This document shows, piece after piece, positions 6,634 to 7,308 of a stretch of 7,308 bases of DNA (positions are counted from its first letter, which is position 1; each line of letters begins with the position of its first letter). The notes beneath the pieces were generated by a model that saw only the letters and a list, made by a program, of their open reading frames with translations, had not been told where the DNA came from and searched no databases. The DNA comes from Opitutales bacterium (GTDB taxonomy: Bacteria > Verrucomicrobiota > Verrucomicrobiia > Opitutales > Intestinicryptomonadaceae): NCBI GenBank assembly GCA_017526045.1, contig JAFXRX010000153.1:1-7308 (forward strand), read 5' to 3'. Both the position numbers and the translations under genes were made by a program.

Positions 6634-7308
6634 ATGGGCGAACACAATTCGGACAATCTCGGGCACAGGCTTCGTTTGCGCGGCAGATTTTTGTCGGGCG
6701 GCATATCCGCGCTCGCCGAGTACGAAATTGTCGAAATGCTTTTGATGTACGCAATTCCGCGCAAGGACGTAAAGCCGATCGCAAAAAAGCTCATGCAAAA
6801 ATACGGCGGCATCAAGCAGATTTTAAACGCCGAGCAGGGCGAGCTTGCGCAAATCGAAGGGCTTGGCGAGAACAGCGCATGCCTGATAAGGCTTGTGCGC
6901 GAGCTCATCCCGCTTTACCACTTGCAGACGCTCGAAGCCTCGCCCATAGAGCTCGACAGCGTCGACAAGCTAATCGAATTTTTCCGCGCGCGCATTGAGG
7001 GGCTTAAAAACGAAGTCCTTGAAATGGCGTGCTTCGACGGCGAATTGCGGCTGATTGAAAACGGCGCAATCAGGCTTTTTGAAGGCAGCTCGAACACCGC
7101 GAAGGCGGACATCCGCAGGATTATAGAAATTGCCATAAAGTTCGGCGCAACTTCCATTGTGCTTGCGCACAACCACCCCAGCGGGGACGCCAAGCCGTCG
7201 TTTGAGGACATCGCCTTCACGCGCAAGCTTTCGCTCGCCTGCCGCCCGATAGGGCTGAATTTTATCGAGCATCTGATTGTCGCAAAAAACGCGACATTCT
7301 CGTTCCGC
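6634..7308 (+). CDS. radC: RadC-family JAMM/MPN-domain protein (3' partial)
   Basis: The reading frame is open from the ATG at 6634 to the window edge (225 residues). Family members end shortly after the SFR seen here, so only a few residues are probably missing. The N-terminal part starts with a GHRLRLRGRFL motif at 10-20 and continues through AIPRKDVKPIAK at 40-51. It has a helix-hairpin-helix-like IEGLGENSACLIRL at 74-87. The C-terminal JAMM domain shows Glu127, HNHPSGD at 179-185, Ser189 and Asp192, the expected zinc-ligand and catalytic set. The family's usual DH-I-I-V segment appears as EHLIV at 212-216. RadC proteins are linked by name to DNA repair, but their biochemical role is unsettled. 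The gene begins 9 bp after thiD and appears co-transcribed with it; there is no clear Shine-Dalgarno sequence. Confidence 0.93.
   Translation, partial: MGEHNSDNLGHRLRLRGRFLSGGISALAEYEIVEMLLMYAIPRKDVKPIAKKLMQKYGGIKQILNAEQGELAQIEGLGENSACLIRLVRELIPLYHLQTLEASPIELDSVDKLIEFFRARIEGLKNEVLEMACFDGELRLIENGAIRLFEGSSNTAKADIRRIIEIAIKFGATSIVLAHNHPSGDAKPSFEDIAFTRKLSLACRPIGLNFIEHLIVAKNATFSFR

Noticed and set aside
5766..6908. Long open frame on the - strand (380 codons) covering thiD and parts of its neighbours
   Set aside because: It is antisense to three well-supported genes, its translation is Ser/Ala/Pro-rich with no recognisable motif, and such open antisense frames arise from codon bias in GC-rich genes.

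Overview
The window holds six genes, all on the + strand and tightly packed. It is moderately GC-rich and looks like a Gram-negative chromosome: there is a lipoprotein-type signal peptide and a LolA-like domain predicted to lie in the periplasm. A Verrucomicrobiota-like source (for example an Opitutae relative from an anaerobic or gut habitat) is my best guess from protein style. It rests on general resemblance only and was not tested.

Region 1 (1-2780, continuing to 3937) starts inside an oxaloacetate decarboxylase alpha / pyruvate carboxylase subunit B type carboxyltransferase. That gene ends without a biotin-carrier domain. About 18 bp later comes an unusual 488-residue membrane protein. 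It has an acidic N-terminus, a long proline-repeat tail, one transmembrane helix and a C-terminal LolA-like domain. A DegT/DnrJ/EryC1/StrS-family PLP aminotransferase follows after 23 bp. The spacing would allow one transcript. A GC-rich hairpin lies just after the aminotransferase stop and probably ends that unit.

Region 2 (4032-7308) is a second close-packed group. It has a 602-residue probable lipoprotein made of TPR-like helical repeats, then thiD (hydroxymethylpyrimidine / phosphomethylpyrimidine kinase) after 4 bp, then a radC-type JAMM-domain gene after 9 bp. The radC gene is cut by the window edge within a few residues of its expected end.

The genes do not form an obvious single pathway: central carbon metabolism, envelope proteins, sugar-nucleotide modification, thiamine synthesis or salvage, and a RadC protein. 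No mobile element, CRISPR array, tRNA, rRNA or defence cassette is visible. The most unusual item is the proline-repeat/LolA-like membrane protein. Its repeat tract also carries a recognisable 111-bp internal duplication. The large lipoprotein is the other protein I cannot assign to a family.
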